From CAVPGP01 sp963704025 (lineage in GTDB: Bacteria; Actinomycetota; Thermoleophilia; Gaiellales; Gaiellaceae), in assembly GCA_963704025.1 (NCBI GenBank), contig CAVPGP010000001.1, positions 434,001 through 498,000 on the forward strand: a DNA stretch of 64,000 nucleotides. The letters run 5' to 3'. Both the position numbers and the translations under genes were made by a program. Under the pieces are notes generated by a model. The model was not told the origin of the DNA. It saw only the letters and a list, made by a program, of their open reading frames with translations, and did no database searches. Positions 43,747 to 51,732 of the stretch are shown one piece after another. Within the stretch, counting starts at the first letter, position 1. Each line of letters starts with the position of its first letter.

Positions 43747-44713
43747 GCTCTGCCTTCACACCGTCCGCCGGCACGATCCCCGGGACGGCCACGACCTCGT
43801 CGCCGCGGACGACCAGAGGCCACGCCTCGCGGTCCGAACGGGGGATCTTCGCGTCGACGAACACGTCCTGGATCTTCTTCGCGCGGCCCGCGAGCCGGTC
43901 GCCCGGGCGCCACCCCCTAACGATAAGGCCTGGGAGGCGAGATTCGATACGCCACTCTCCCCAGCGGACCTCGCCCTCGAGCCGGACCGGCGCCCGCTCG
44001 AGCCACAGCCGGTCGTGCTCCCGTACGGCGGTGACGCCTTTGCCGAGGTCGACGCGCCGCGAGCCCGGCGGGGCTGCGAGCAGCTCCGCCAGGCCGGCGG
44101 GCAGCGTCTCCCGCTCGTCGAGCGCGCGGAGGAGGTTCTCGTCCGCGGCGGGGTGGAGCTGCCGCAGGAGCGGCAGGATCTGCGCGCGGATCAGGCCGCG
44201 TTTCGTGTCCGGGTTGCTCGCGTCGATCCGGAACGGCAGGCCCTCGGCGCGGCAGTAGGCCTCGGTCTCCTCCCGCCAGACGGTCAGGAGCGGGCGAACG
44301 ACGCCGTCGTCGCGGCGGGGACGGATCCCCGTCGGGCGGCCGCTGGCGGCAAGCCGGTAGAGGATCGTCTCGACCTGGTCGGAGGCCGTGTGCCCTGTCG
44401 CCCTCAGCCGGCCGGCCGCGGCGGCGTAGCGGAGGTCGCGCAGCTCGGACTCCGTCGCGCCGCCGGGCGCCTCCACGACCTCGGCGCCGAAGTGCTCGCG
44501 GCAGAACCGCGCGTCCTCGTCCGACTCGTCGCCGCGCAGGCGGTGGTTCACGTGCAGCGCGTCGACCCGGTAGCCCAGCCCTGTCAGGACGTGCCAGAGA
44601 CAGGTCGAGTCGGCGCCGCCGGAGACGAAGGAGGTGACGGCGCCGGCGGGCTCGATCAGCCGGTGCCGTCGGATGTGCGCCTCGACCCGGGCGCGAAGGG
44701 CGGCGGTGTCCAC
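43733..44713 (-). CDS. tilS: tRNA(Ile)-lysidine synthase
   Basis: A 326-residue N-type ATP pyrophosphatase. The PP-loop SFVSGGADSTCLWHVL lies near residue 28, HVNHRLRGDESDEDARFC near 54, and AAAAGRLRATGHTASDQVETILYRL follows. It adds lysine to C34 of tRNA-Ile so that AUA is read as isoleucine. The C-terminal part is shorter than in E. coli but like other actinobacteria, with RGWRPGDRLAGRAKKIQDVFVDAKIPR. It is followed by hpt and ftsH in one operon. Confidence 0.92.
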   Translation of the reverse strand: MDTAALRARVEAHIRRHRLIEPAGAVTSFVSGGADSTCLWHVLTGLGYRVDALHVNHRLRGDESDEDARFCREHFGAEVVEAPGGATESELRDLRYAAAAGRLRATGHTASDQVETILYRLAASGRPTGIRPRRDDGVVRPLLTVWREETEAYCRAEGLPFRIDASNPDTKRGLIRAQILPLLRQLHPAADENLLRALDERETLPAGLAELLAAPPGSRRVDLGKGVTAVREHDRLWLERAPVRLEGEVRWGEWRIESRLPGLIVRGWRPGDRLAGRAKKIQDVFVDAKIPRSDREAWPLVVRGDEVVAVPGIVPADGVKAERVAD

Positions 44714-44735
44714 CGCGCAATTGTCGCTCAGAGGA

Positions 44736-45194
44736 TCAGAGGAGCGGCGAGATCTCGCAGCCGGCGCGCGTCAGACCTGGGCGGGCCTCGTCGAGCTCGC
44801 TGTGCGCGAAGTTCGCGAGGCTGTAGGCGCGGTACATGTGCGAGGCCGCGTCGCCGCCCTTCTCACGGGCTCGGATCGCACGGCCGTACTCGGTGAACAT
44901 GCCGTGTACGAGCACGCGGGCCCGCTTGAGCGAGTAGTCACGGGGCGACGTGCGATCCACCGCGAGCGCCGCGTCCCGGGTGGCGAGGATCACGTCGACG
45001 GGGGCACCCTCGCCGTTGACGTAGCTCTGCCCCATCAGCTGCACGGTCTCGACGTTGCTCGCCGCGACGCGCAGGAAGTGGCGATCGGTCGCCGAGCAGG
45101 TGTGAATTCCGTGAGCGGGCTCTGCCCGGCCCGCCGCCGCGACAGCGACGCCGACCAGCAGGAGCCCGGCCGCAGTGACTCCGAACCGCCGCAT
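44736..45194 (-). CDS. Secreted hypothetical protein, 152 residues
   Basis: An N-terminal signal peptide (MRRFGVTAAGLLLVGVAVAAAGRAEPAHG) is followed by an exported domain with two Cys (HTCSATDRHFLRVAASNVETVQLMG and AGCEISPLL), which could form a disulfide. The family is not recognised. It is on the same strand as tilS and ends 23 bases before the tilS start. ATG at 45194 is used; a GTG directly before it is possible. Confidence 0.68.
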   Translation of the reverse strand: MRRFGVTAAGLLLVGVAVAAAGRAEPAHGIHTCSATDRHFLRVAASNVETVQLMGQSYVNGEGAPVDVILATRDAALAVDRTSPRDYSLKRARVLVHGMFTEYGRAIRAREKGGDAASHMYRAYSLANFAHSELDEARPGLTRAGCEISPLL

Positions 45195-45229
45195 CACGGC
45201 GTGTATCGGCCTCGCGCGGGGTTTCGCCG

Positions 45230-45260
45230 CTCACTCGATCGGGTTACTCGATCGAGTGAG
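45230..45260 (-). promoter_or_regulatory. Long perfect hairpin at the 3' end of the small membrane protein gene
   Basis: CTCACTCGATCG (45230-45241) and CGATCGAGTGAG (45249-45260) form a perfect 12-bp stem with a 7-base loop that contains the stop codon of the small gene. There is no T run after it, so it may be a processing or protein-binding site rather than an intrinsic terminator. Confidence 0.4.
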
Positions 45261-45411
45261 ACCCGGGCACACGCTCGTCAGAGCCGGACAACTCGAGCGG
45301 CGACGGCCCCGGCCGGCGCCAGTGCCGGCCGGCGTAGGCCGCGAGCTCGACGGCTGCCCAGCGCGCGAGCCAGGCGAGCAGCGCAAGCTTGAGCAGGCGG
45401 CTCAGCGCCAC
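45244..45411 (-). CDS. Small single-helix membrane protein
   Basis: A 55-residue open frame starting at a GTG that overlaps the stop of the histidine phosphatase gene. LLKLALLAWLARWAAVELAAYAG is a likely membrane helix, followed by basic RHWRRP and a Pro/Ser/Glu tail. Coding plausibility comes from the coupled start and codon use; there is no family recognition. It is probably the last gene of the GNAT-phosphatase transcript. Confidence 0.5.
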   Translation of the reverse strand: MALSRLLKLALLAWLARWAAVELAAYAGRHWRRPGPSPLELSGSDERVPGSHSIE

Positions 45412-45983
45412 GCGGGCTCCTCGAGCCAGCCGTCGAGCAGGTCGATCGAAGCCGTCAGCTCGTCCCGGGCGAGGCGGAACGGCTCGGCAGGCGGGACGCC
45501 GTCGAGGCGCTGCCGTGGGGGGTGACCCTCCGCGGCGAGGAGGACGTAGCGGATCACGAGCCCGTGCGCGACCACGGCGACCGTCGGCTCCGGCCGGGCG
45601 AGCACGCGCCGGTAGGCGGCCACGTAGCGCGTGATCGCGGCGACGCGGCTCTCGCCGCCCCCCGGAGCGTCGTCGACCGGGCCCGCGCTCCAGGCCCACT
45701 CGCGGTAGCTCTCGTAGGTCTGTCCCTCCCAGCGGCCGAAGGCGATCTCGTCGAAGCCCGCGTCCTCGGCACCCGGAACCCCGGGCCAGGCCGCGACGGC
45801 CGTCTCTCGGGCGCGCTGGAACGAGCTCGTGACCACGACGTCGGGCTTCGCCAGCTCCCCGAGGCGGCGCGCCTGCTCACGCCCCTGGGCGGTCAGTCCG
45901 CACGAGACCGCGGGGTCGCCGTTCAACGTCGCGGTCACGTTCAGCTCGCTCTCGGCGTGCCTGAGCAGGATCGCCTCCTCCAC
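45402..45983 (-). CDS. Histidine phosphatase / phosphoglycerate-mutase family protein
   Basis: 193 residues of the histidine phosphatase superfamily. The first motif is ILLRHAESELNV (RHA instead of the usual RHG, with the catalytic His). It is followed by GLTAQGREQARRLGEL, SSFQRARETAVAAW (conserved second Arg) and VAVVAHGLVIRYVLL (second His). The substrate could be a phosphosugar, phosphoprotein or alpha-ribazole phosphate. The GTG start overlaps the stop of the GNAT gene by 1 base. Confidence 0.85.
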   Translation of the reverse strand: MEEAILLRHAESELNVTATLNGDPAVSCGLTAQGREQARRLGELAKPDVVVTSSFQRARETAVAAWPGVPGAEDAGFDEIAFGRWEGQTYESYREWAWSAGPVDDAPGGGESRVAAITRYVAAYRRVLARPEPTVAVVAHGLVIRYVLLAAEGHPPRQRLDGVPPAEPFRLARDELTASIDLLDGWLEEPAWR

Positions 45984-46780
45984 TAGAAGAGGAGGCTCCG
46001 ATACGAGATCGTGCGTCGCATCCCGATCGCCTCGTAGACGCGGAGGGCCGGTGCGTTCTCCGGGCGGGCGAACAGGCACACCGTCGGCGTCGAGGAGAGC
46101 AGCAGCCGGCACAGGTCGCGCATCCCGCGCTGCGCGTAGCCGTTGCCGCGCACCTGGGGGTCGACCCAGACCTGCTGGATCTGCACCGCCGAGGACGTCC
46201 AGGCGGACGCCTCGGCCTTGAAGAGAATCGTCCCGTTCTCGACCCAGAGCCACGAGCGGCCCTCCTCGATCTGCGCCCGTGTGCGCCAGCGGAAGCCGTC
46301 CGGATCGCGCCGGAGAGGATCGATGCCGATCTCCTCCAGGTGGGTGCGGGCGGCGGCCGGGACGAGCAGGTCGAGATCGTCGAGAGTCGCCTCGCGCAGG
46401 CGCGTGTCGCCCGGCTCGGGTTTCTCGTCCAGCCGGAACACCGGCTGGCCCGGGCGGTCTTCGCGCGGTGCCGGGAAGGAGTCCAGGATGTCGGCCCAGA
46501 GCTCCGTCACGGCGTGCTCCTCGCCGATGATCATCCGCGCGCGGCCGTCGCGCGCCGCCTCGGCGAATGCACCGCATCCGCGCCCGGACGGGACGAGGTT
46601 GGCGCCCACGTGGCACAGAGCGACGAGCCTGCTGCCGTCCGGGCCGCCCGTCCTCTCGACGAGGCCGGTGAAGCGGCCCATCCCGCGGCGCGCCACATCC
46701 TCGAGGAAGACGCGCTCGACGGGCTCCTCGGCGCAGAAGGCGAGGATCTGCTCGATCCCGGGATCGACGAGGCGCGGCAT
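45983..46780 (-). CDS. DUF4081 GNAT-family N-acetyltransferase
   Basis: A 265-residue protein with the DUF4081 domain in front (MPRLVDPGIEQILAFCAEEPVERVFLEDVARRGMGRFTGL...NLVPSG) and a GNAT domain behind (VWVDPQVRGNGYAQRGMRDLCRLLL with the acetyl-CoA loop, ARPENAPALRVYEAIGM). The DUF4081/GNAT fusion is common in actinobacteria. The acceptor is unknown. The ATG at 46780 is the start; the upstream open frame is only REP sequence and antisense of deoD. A REP pair lies just upstream. Confidence 0.83.
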   Translation of the reverse strand: MPRLVDPGIEQILAFCAEEPVERVFLEDVARRGMGRFTGLVERTGGPDGSRLVALCHVGANLVPSGRGCGAFAEAARDGRARMIIGEEHAVTELWADILDSFPAPREDRPGQPVFRLDEKPEPGDTRLREATLDDLDLLVPAAARTHLEEIGIDPLRRDPDGFRWRTRAQIEEGRSWLWVENGTILFKAEASAWTSSAVQIQQVWVDPQVRGNGYAQRGMRDLCRLLLSSTPTVCLFARPENAPALRVYEAIGMRRTISYRSLLF

Positions 46781-46825
46781 GCGCAAATCCTGCCGGTTTC
46801 GGGCGAGACCCGGGCCTGCCCTTTT

Positions 46826-46930
46826 TGACATGCCCGGGGACGGCATGACAGGGGACTGTCCCCGGCGGCGCCTTTCGCTCGCCTCGCGCGGCCGTCTCGC
46901 TCGCTGTCGCCACCGCAGGGGACAGTCCCC
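46826..46930. repeat. Inverted pair of REP-like elements upstream of deoD
   Basis: A forward core GGGGACTGTCCCC at 46851-46863 faces a reverse core GGGGACAGTCCCC at 46918-46930, with 54 bases between. This is the only clear inverted pair in the window, a layout like a REPIN. It sits in the 198-base gap between the divergent GNAT and deoD genes. Confidence 0.78.
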
Positions 46931-46931
46931 T

Positions 46932-46954
46932 GACAGGTCCGCTGCGGACCTGTC
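46932..46954 (+). promoter_or_regulatory. Hairpin 24 bases before the deoD start
   Basis: GACAGGTCC (46932-46940) and GGACCTGTC (46946-46954) form a perfect 9-bp stem around GCTGC, directly after the reverse REP core. It would lie in the deoD leader if transcription starts upstream. It may be part of the repeat family rather than a regulator. Confidence 0.35.
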
Positions 46955-46978
46955 CACGGCTCGACTAGGGTCTCCGCC

Positions 46979-47692
46979 ATGCCGATTCACGTTCGCGCCG
47001 AGCCGGGCGACTACGCCGAGGCCGTGCTCCTCCCAGGCGACCCGCTCCGCGCCAAGTACATCGCCGAGACCTTCCTCGAGAACGTCGAGGAGAAGAACGC
47101 CGAGCGCGGGCTGCTCGGCTTCACCGGCGCCTGGAAGGGCAAGCCGGTCTCCGTGCAAGGCACCGGCATGGGCTGCCCCGGGGCGACCATCGTCTTCGAG
47201 GAGCTGGTCCAGCTCGGGTGCCGGAAGCTGCTGCGCGTCGGCACGTGCGGCGGCCTCCAGCCACACCACCAGCTCGGCGACCTGATCGTCGCGATCTCGG
47301 CTGTCCCGGCCGACGCGACGGCGATGCACCTCGTCGCCAACGAGCCGCACTGCCCGACCGCCTCGTGGAGCCTGATCCACGGCTCCGTGCACGTCGCCAA
47401 GGAGGCCGGACAGGAGATGCACGTCGGCCCGATCGTCTCGAGCGACCTGTTCTACAATCCGGACGAGGGCCAGTACGAGCGCTGGTCGAAGCGCGGCGTC
47501 CTGGCCGTCGAGATGGAGGCCGCGGCCCTCTTCACCGTCGGCGCGCTCCGCGGCATCGAGACCGGCTGCTTGCTCACCGTCAGCGACATCGTCGTCGAGG
47601 GCGAGTTCAAGCGGATCTCCGACGAGGAGCTGCGTGCGTCCGTCGACCGGATGACGCGCGTGGCGCTCGACACCGTCACAGCTCACCACTAG
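46979..47692 (+). CDS. deoD: Purine-nucleoside phosphorylase, DeoD type
   Basis: A 237-residue hexameric-type PNP that splits purine nucleosides with phosphate. It has MPIHVRAEPGDYAEAVLLPGDPLRAKYIAE, the phosphate-binding RVGTCGGLQ and the nucleoside-binding GVLAVEMEAAALFTVG, then LTVSDI. These are the DeoD signatures. ATG start. It is followed 2 bases later by a lipid-kinase gene. Confidence 0.94.
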   Translation: MPIHVRAEPGDYAEAVLLPGDPLRAKYIAETFLENVEEKNAERGLLGFTGAWKGKPVSVQGTGMGCPGATIVFEELVQLGCRKLLRVGTCGGLQPHHQLGDLIVAISAVPADATAMHLVANEPHCPTASWSLIHGSVHVAKEAGQEMHVGPIVSSDLFYNPDEGQYERWSKRGVLAVEMEAAALFTVGALRGIETGCLLTVSDIVVEGEFKRISDEELRASVDRMTRVALDTVTAHH

Positions 47693-47694
47693 CC

Positions 47695-48606
47695 GTGAAC
47701 ACGGTCTTCCTCGTCAACCCCGCATCCGGGAATGGGGCGACCGGCAAGCGCTGGCCCGAGCTCGCTCATCGCGCAGCGAGCCTCGGCCTCGCGGGCGAGG
47801 CGCTCTTCTCGGAGCGCCCCGGCCACCTGATCGAACTGGCCGGCCGGGCGGCTGACGAGGGCGCCGACCTGCTCGTCGCCGTAGGCGGCGACGGGACGTT
47901 GAACGAGGTCGTGAACGGCGTCCTCCGGTCCAAGGAGCGGCCGGAGTTGGCCACGATCCCGCTCGGCACCGGCATGGACTTCGTCCGCACGCACGGAATC
48001 CCGAGCTCCTTCGACGACGCGGTTCGGACGGCCGCGAACGGCACTGCGAGGGAGATCGACGCCGGCCGCGTCAGCTACCGCGCCTGGGACGGCACCGAGC
48101 AAGAGCGCTTCTACGCCAACGTCGGCTCCGTCGGCATGAGCGGGGCCGTCGCCCAGCGCGCAAACGGGATGTCGAAAGCGCTCGGAGGCAAGGTGACCTT
48201 CTTCGTCGCGCTCACGCAGGTGTTCCTCCGCTGGAAGAACACCGAGGTCACGGTGGAGCTCGAGAACGGAGAGATCCACACGGGCCGCATGCACGACGTG
48301 ATCGTCGCGAACGGCCAATGGCACGGAGGCGCGATGTGGCTCGCGCCCGAGGCACGCCCCGACGACGGGCTCTTCGACATCGTCCTGATCGGCGACGTCA
48401 ACAAGATGGACTTCATCACCACGGCGCCGAAGCTCTACAAGGGCAAGCACCTCGCCCACCCGAAGGTCGACCTGCTCCGGTCCGCCCGCGTCCGAGTCGA
48501 CGCCATCGAGCACCTTCCGATCGAGCTCGACGGCGAGCAGGTGGGAACGACTCCCGTGACGTTCGAGATCGTCCCGCTGGCGCTGCGCGTGCGCGTCCCG
48601 GCCTAG
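47695..48606 (+). CDS. Diacylglycerol/lipid kinase (DagK/YegS family)
   Basis: 303 residues of the catalytic DAGK domain: VFLVNPASGNGATGKRWPEL, LLVAVGGDGTLNEVVNGVL with the GGDGT nucleotide motif, IPLGTGMDFVRTHG, and C-terminal VRVDAIEHLPIELDGEQVG. It probably phosphorylates diacylglycerol or a polyprenyl/sphingoid-type lipid at the membrane surface. The GTG start is 2 bases after deoD, suggesting one transcript. Its stop overlaps the KETA-repeat gene end by 4 bases. Confidence 0.88.
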   Translation: MNTVFLVNPASGNGATGKRWPELAHRAASLGLAGEALFSERPGHLIELAGRAADEGADLLVAVGGDGTLNEVVNGVLRSKERPELATIPLGTGMDFVRTHGIPSSFDDAVRTAANGTAREIDAGRVSYRAWDGTEQERFYANVGSVGMSGAVAQRANGMSKALGGKVTFFVALTQVFLRWKNTEVTVELENGEIHTGRMHDVIVANGQWHGGAMWLAPEARPDDGLFDIVLIGDVNKMDFITTAPKLYKGKHLAHPKVDLLRSARVRVDAIEHLPIELDGEQVGTTPVTFEIVPLALRVRVPA

Positions 48607-49001
48607 GCCGTCTCCTTCGCCGCCGTCTCCTTTGTCGCCGTCTCGTTCGCCGCCGTCTCCTTCGTCGCCGTCTCCTTCGCCGCCGTCTCCTTCGCCGAGG
48701 CGGACGAGGCCGACGACTCGTCCGACGAAGACTCGCGGGACGACGACGTCTTCGAACCGGAGCGCTTCGCCGTCGACTTCGACTTCGACGCCGACTCCAG
48801 CTTCGCGACTCGCCGCTCGAGCCGAGCGACCTTCTTCTCGACCTCAGCGAGACCGCGCAGGCGCCTCTGCATCTCGTCGAGACGCTTGGTGACGCCGGTG
48901 GTCGCCTCCATGACCCGGTGCGCCCCGGGTGTGCCGGCCAGCTTCGTGAGGGCGTCCTCACCGGCGTCTGCGAGCTTCTCGATCAAGTTCTTCTGAGCCA
49001 T
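48603..49001 (-). CDS. Coiled-coil protein with KETA tandem repeats
   Basis: 132 residues. The N-terminal 45 residues (NLIEKLADAGEDALTKLAGTPGAHRVMEATTGV) look helical, the middle is a coiled coil (LRGLAEVEKKVARLERRVAKLES), then Ser/Lys low complexity, and finally about six copies of a five-residue unit K-E-T-A-(A/T). Its architecture recalls phasin-like or nucleoid-type helical proteins, but no assignment is safe. ATG start with an AAAGGGAC stretch upstream. Confidence 0.6.
   Translation of the reverse strand: MAQKNLIEKLADAGEDALTKLAGTPGAHRVMEATTGVTKRLDEMQRRLRGLAEVEKKVARLERRVAKLESASKSKSTAKRSGSKTSSSRESSSDESSASSASAKETAAKETATKETAANETATKETAAKETA
48606..48692 (-). repeat. 15-bp minisatellite encoding KETA(A/T) units
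   Basis: About six direct copies of a 15-base unit (plus strand GTCTCCTTCGCCGCC and close variants) form the 3' end of the coiled-coil gene. Unit number should vary easily by slippage. The change NETAT in one unit shows that copies have begun to differ. Confidence 0.7.
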
Positions 49002-49197
49002 CTGTCCCTTTCTCTCGCGGACCTATTCTCTAGCGGACCCGGGTGACCGTCGTCGGGATGCGAGGAGTCTCGCTTGTTCGACGGTCGACAGCCGGAGCCT
49101 GCCACGATCGATCCGGCTTGCGTGCCTCGGCCACACGTCCTCGCCCGCTCGAGAACGGGCCTGCGAGCGGTCGCCGCGGGGACGAGCTCACCCCGCC

Positions 49198-49232
49198 GGG
49201 GACAGTCCCCGGTCATGCCGGAAACGGCCATG
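49198..49232 (-). repeat. REP-like palindromic element upstream of dinB
   Basis: Reverse core GGGGACAGTCCCC at 49198-49210 followed by GGTCATGCCGGAAACGG, as in the 14.4 kb array. It lies in the 269-base region 49002-49270, which otherwise shows no gene; the dinB promoter should be in the same stretch. Confidence 0.78.
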
Positions 49233-49270
49233 CCGGGCGACCCGTCCCGGACGCGGCGTACCCTGGCCTC

Positions 49271-50332
49271 GTGGTCGTCGCACACCTCGATCTGGATGCC
49301 TTCTACGCCGCCGTGGAGGAGCTCGAGCACCCGGAGCTCCGCGACCGGCCGCTCATCGTCGGCGGGGAGCCGCAGGGCCGCGGCGTCGTCGCCACCGCCA
49401 ACTACGCCGCCCGTCGGTTCGGCATCCACTCGGCGATGAGCTGCGCCGAGGCGCTCCGACGCTGCCCGCACGCGGTCTTCGTCCGTCCCCGCCACTCCCT
49501 CTACCACGAGTACTCCGACGACGTCTGGAGCACGGTGCGGGAGGTCGTGCCGAGGCTCGAGCGCACCGGCCTCGACGAGGGGTACCTCGACCTCGGGACG
49601 ATCGCGCGCAACTTCACCGAGGCCGCCGCCCTCGCCGAGGCAGTCCAGGCGGCGGTGCTGACGCGGACGCACCTGACGTGCTCGCTGGGCGTCGCGACGT
49701 CCAAGGTGGTCGCCAAGGTGGCGAGCGACCGCCGCAAGCCCGCCGGGCTGACGATCGTGCGGCCCGGGCGGGAGGCCGCCTTCCTGGCACCGTTCGACAT
49801 CCGTCTGCTGCCGGGTGTCGGGCCGCGCTCCGCGGAGCGGTTGCGCGCCGCCGGCATCGAGACGATCGGGGTCCTCGCCTCGCTCACGGACGAGAGCCTG
49901 CGCGCGACCCTGCCGGGGAAGGTCGGGCGCCTGCTCCGCGACCGCGCGAACGGCGTCGACCCGCGCGGGCTCGACACGGTCGTCGAGCGGATCTCGATCT
50001 CGCACGAGGAGACCTTCGCCCGCGACGTCGGCGACGCGGAGCGGCTGCACGACGAGCTGCAACGCATGGCGGACCGGCTGGGCGAGCACCTCTCGCGGAA
50101 GCGGCAGACCGCGCGGACGGTCACGACGAAGCTCCGCTACCCCGACTTCTCGATCCGGACGCGTTCCGCGACGCTGCCCGTCGGAACCGACGACGCGGTG
50201 CGGATCGGCGAGCTGGCGTGCCGGCTGCTCGACCGTGCGCTCGCTGAGCGGCCGGGCCCGCTCCGGCTCGTCGGAGTCGGGGTCTCCGGGCTCGAGGACC
50301 ATCTGCAGCTGACGCTCGTCGCCGACGTCTGA
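49271..50332 (+). CDS. dinB: DNA polymerase IV (Y-family)
   Basis: 353 residues. The palm motif HLDLDAFYAAVEELEHPELRDRPLIVGG, the fingers NYAARRFGIHSAMS, the catalytic LDEGYLDLG (Asp-Glu retained, Ala replaced by Gly), GVATSKVVAKVAS, and the HhH region LLPGVGPRSAERLRAAGI are all in order. The little-finger domain follows (ETFARDVGDAERLHDELQ). It copies damaged DNA with low fidelity. The GTG start at 49271 is chosen since upstream sequence is REP and non-coding. Confidence 0.92.
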   Translation: MVVAHLDLDAFYAAVEELEHPELRDRPLIVGGEPQGRGVVATANYAARRFGIHSAMSCAEALRRCPHAVFVRPRHSLYHEYSDDVWSTVREVVPRLERTGLDEGYLDLGTIARNFTEAAALAEAVQAAVLTRTHLTCSLGVATSKVVAKVASDRRKPAGLTIVRPGREAAFLAPFDIRLLPGVGPRSAERLRAAGIETIGVLASLTDESLRATLPGKVGRLLRDRANGVDPRGLDTVVERISISHEETFARDVGDAERLHDELQRMADRLGEHLSRKRQTARTVTTKLRYPDFSIRTRSATLPVGTDDAVRIGELACRLLDRALAERPGPLRLVGVGVSGLEDHLQLTLVADV

Positions 50333-50399
50333 AATTCGTTACAAGATCTTGACCCTTTTGTGTCTACCGTCCGCAGTGAGGCGGCGTACCTTTCGAGGT

Positions 50400-50543
50400 A
50401 TGCAGCTCCACCACCGTCACGAGAAGGTCACGACTCGCGTGATCGTCCAGCGCGCCGGGATCCCCTACGAGCTTGCGCGGACCGTGTGCAGCACCTGCGG
50501 CCGAGTGCTCGAGGAGCGCCCGCTGCACCGCGCCGCCGCCTAG
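50400..50543 (+). CDS. Small CxxC protein, 47 residues
   Basis: MQLHHRHEKVTTRVIVQRAGIPYELARTVCSTCGRVLEERPLHRAAA: an HxH-rich start and a single CSTCG knuckle that could bind zinc together with the histidines. The ATG is preceded by CGAGG. The upstream 66 bases are the most AT-rich of the region and contain TTGACC. It overlaps the cobB end by 4 bases. The function is unknown; a regulator or ribosome-associated zinc protein is possible. Confidence 0.5.
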   Translation: MQLHHRHEKVTTRVIVQRAGIPYELARTVCSTCGRVLEERPLHRAAA

Positions 50544-51268
50544 GAGAACGCGGAGCTCACGGAAGCGAGCACCTCACCCGCCGCGCCGTCGACGGTGAGG
50601 GTCGCGAGCCGGTCGTACGGCGTCGAGCCACGATTCACGATCGCCAGGCGGCCGCCGGCGGCCAGCGTCTCGTCGGGCAGCGAAGCGACCGGATGCACCT
50701 CTAGGGAGGAGCCGACGACGAGCAGCAGTGACGCCTCTCGGGCCAGCTCGACCGACCGCTGGATCGCCGCCGCCGGGAGGAGCTCGCCGAACATGACGAC
50801 GTCCGGCTTCAGCACCGCGCCGCAGCGTCGGCAGCGCGGCGTCGGCAAGAGCTCGACCACCCGGTCGAAGCCCTCGACGTGGCCGCAGTCGAGGCAGCTC
50901 GACGTCCGCAGCGACCCGTGCACCTCGACCACGTCCCGCGACCCCGCCCGCTCGTGCAGCCGGTCGACGTTCTGGGTCACGACGGCCTCGACCCAGCCGA
51001 GCCGCTCGAGCCGCGCGAGCGCGAGATGCGCGGCGTTCGGCTCCGCCGCCTGCAGCACGCCGAGCCGCCGCGCGTAGAAGTCCCAGACCTTGGCCGGGTC
51101 GCGGCGGAACGCCTCGATCGACGCGTACTCCATCGGGTCGTACCGCGACCAGATGCCGTCGCGGGAGCGGAAGTCCGGAATCCCCGACTCGGTCGAGACG
51201 CCTGCGCCCGTGAGCACGACGCACGGCTGGTTGTCCCGGATCAGCTGGGCGAGCGACTCGGCGGACAT
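50540..51268 (-). CDS. cobB: NAD-dependent protein deacylase (sirtuin)
   Basis: A 242-residue Sir2-family enzyme. CVVLTGAGVSTESGIPDFRSRDGIW opens the NAD site, TQNVDRLHERAG and the catalytic His in VVEVHGSLR follow, and the zinc module is made by CLDCG and CRRCG. KPDVVMFGELLP and LLVVGSSLEVHPVASLP complete the fold. It removes acetyl or longer acyl groups from lysines such as that of acetyl-CoA synthetase. ATG at 51268. Confidence 0.93.
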   Translation of the reverse strand: MSAESLAQLIRDNQPCVVLTGAGVSTESGIPDFRSRDGIWSRYDPMEYASIEAFRRDPAKVWDFYARRLGVLQAAEPNAAHLALARLERLGWVEAVVTQNVDRLHERAGSRDVVEVHGSLRTSSCLDCGHVEGFDRVVELLPTPRCRRCGAVLKPDVVMFGELLPAAAIQRSVELAREASLLLVVGSSLEVHPVASLPDETLAAGGRLAIVNRGSTPYDRLATLTVDGAAGEVLASVSSAFS

Positions 51269-51291
51269 GCGCCCAAGTATCCTCGCCCGCC

Positions 51292-51732
51292 ATGGAGGGC
51301 TACACGTTCTCGACCGACGTCCGCGTTCGCTTCGCCGAGACGGACGCGCAGGGGATCGCCCACAACGCGAACTACCTCGTCTGGTTCGAGCTCGCGCGCG
51401 TCGAGTACCTGGAGCGCTATGCGGGCGGCTACTCGAAGCTGCGGGACGAGGGGATCGAGGCGCTCGTGCTCGAGACGCACGTCCGCTATCTGCAACCCGC
51501 CCGCTTCGACGATCGGCTCCGGGTGCATGCGCGGTGCCGCGACGTGAAGGGCGCCCGCTTCCGTTACGAGTACGTGATCGAACGGAGCGGCGTGCCGATC
51601 GCGGACGGCTGGACCGGCCACGCCACCGTCCACCGGGAGACCTTCCGACCGACGCGCATCCCGGAGTGGCTGATCGAGGCGATCGGGCAGGCCGAGGCTA
51701 GTGCCGAGGCTCGGGAACCGTCGACGACGTAG
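51292..51732 (+). CDS. Acyl-CoA thioesterase (4HBT / YbgC-like)
   Basis: A 146-residue hotdog-fold protein: VRVRFAETDAQGIAHNANYLVWFELARVEYLE with the catalytic Asp of the YbgC type, LETHVRYLQPARFDDRLRVH, and YVIERSGVPIADGWTGHATV. It hydrolyses short or hydroxybenzoyl-CoA-like thioesters; the natural substrate is unknown. It is divergent from cobB (23-base gap) and overlaps the VanW gene end by 35 bases. Confidence 0.86.
   Translation: MEGYTFSTDVRVRFAETDAQGIAHNANYLVWFELARVEYLERYAGGYSKLRDEGIEALVLETHVRYLQPARFDDRLRVHARCRDVKGARFRYEYVIERSGVPIADGWTGHATVHRETFRPTRIPEWLIEAIGQAEASAEAREPSTT

Noticed and set aside
45402..46913. 503-codon ORF as one gene
   Set aside because: The part before 45983 is shadow of the DUF4081-GNAT gene; the phosphatase starts at GTG 45983.
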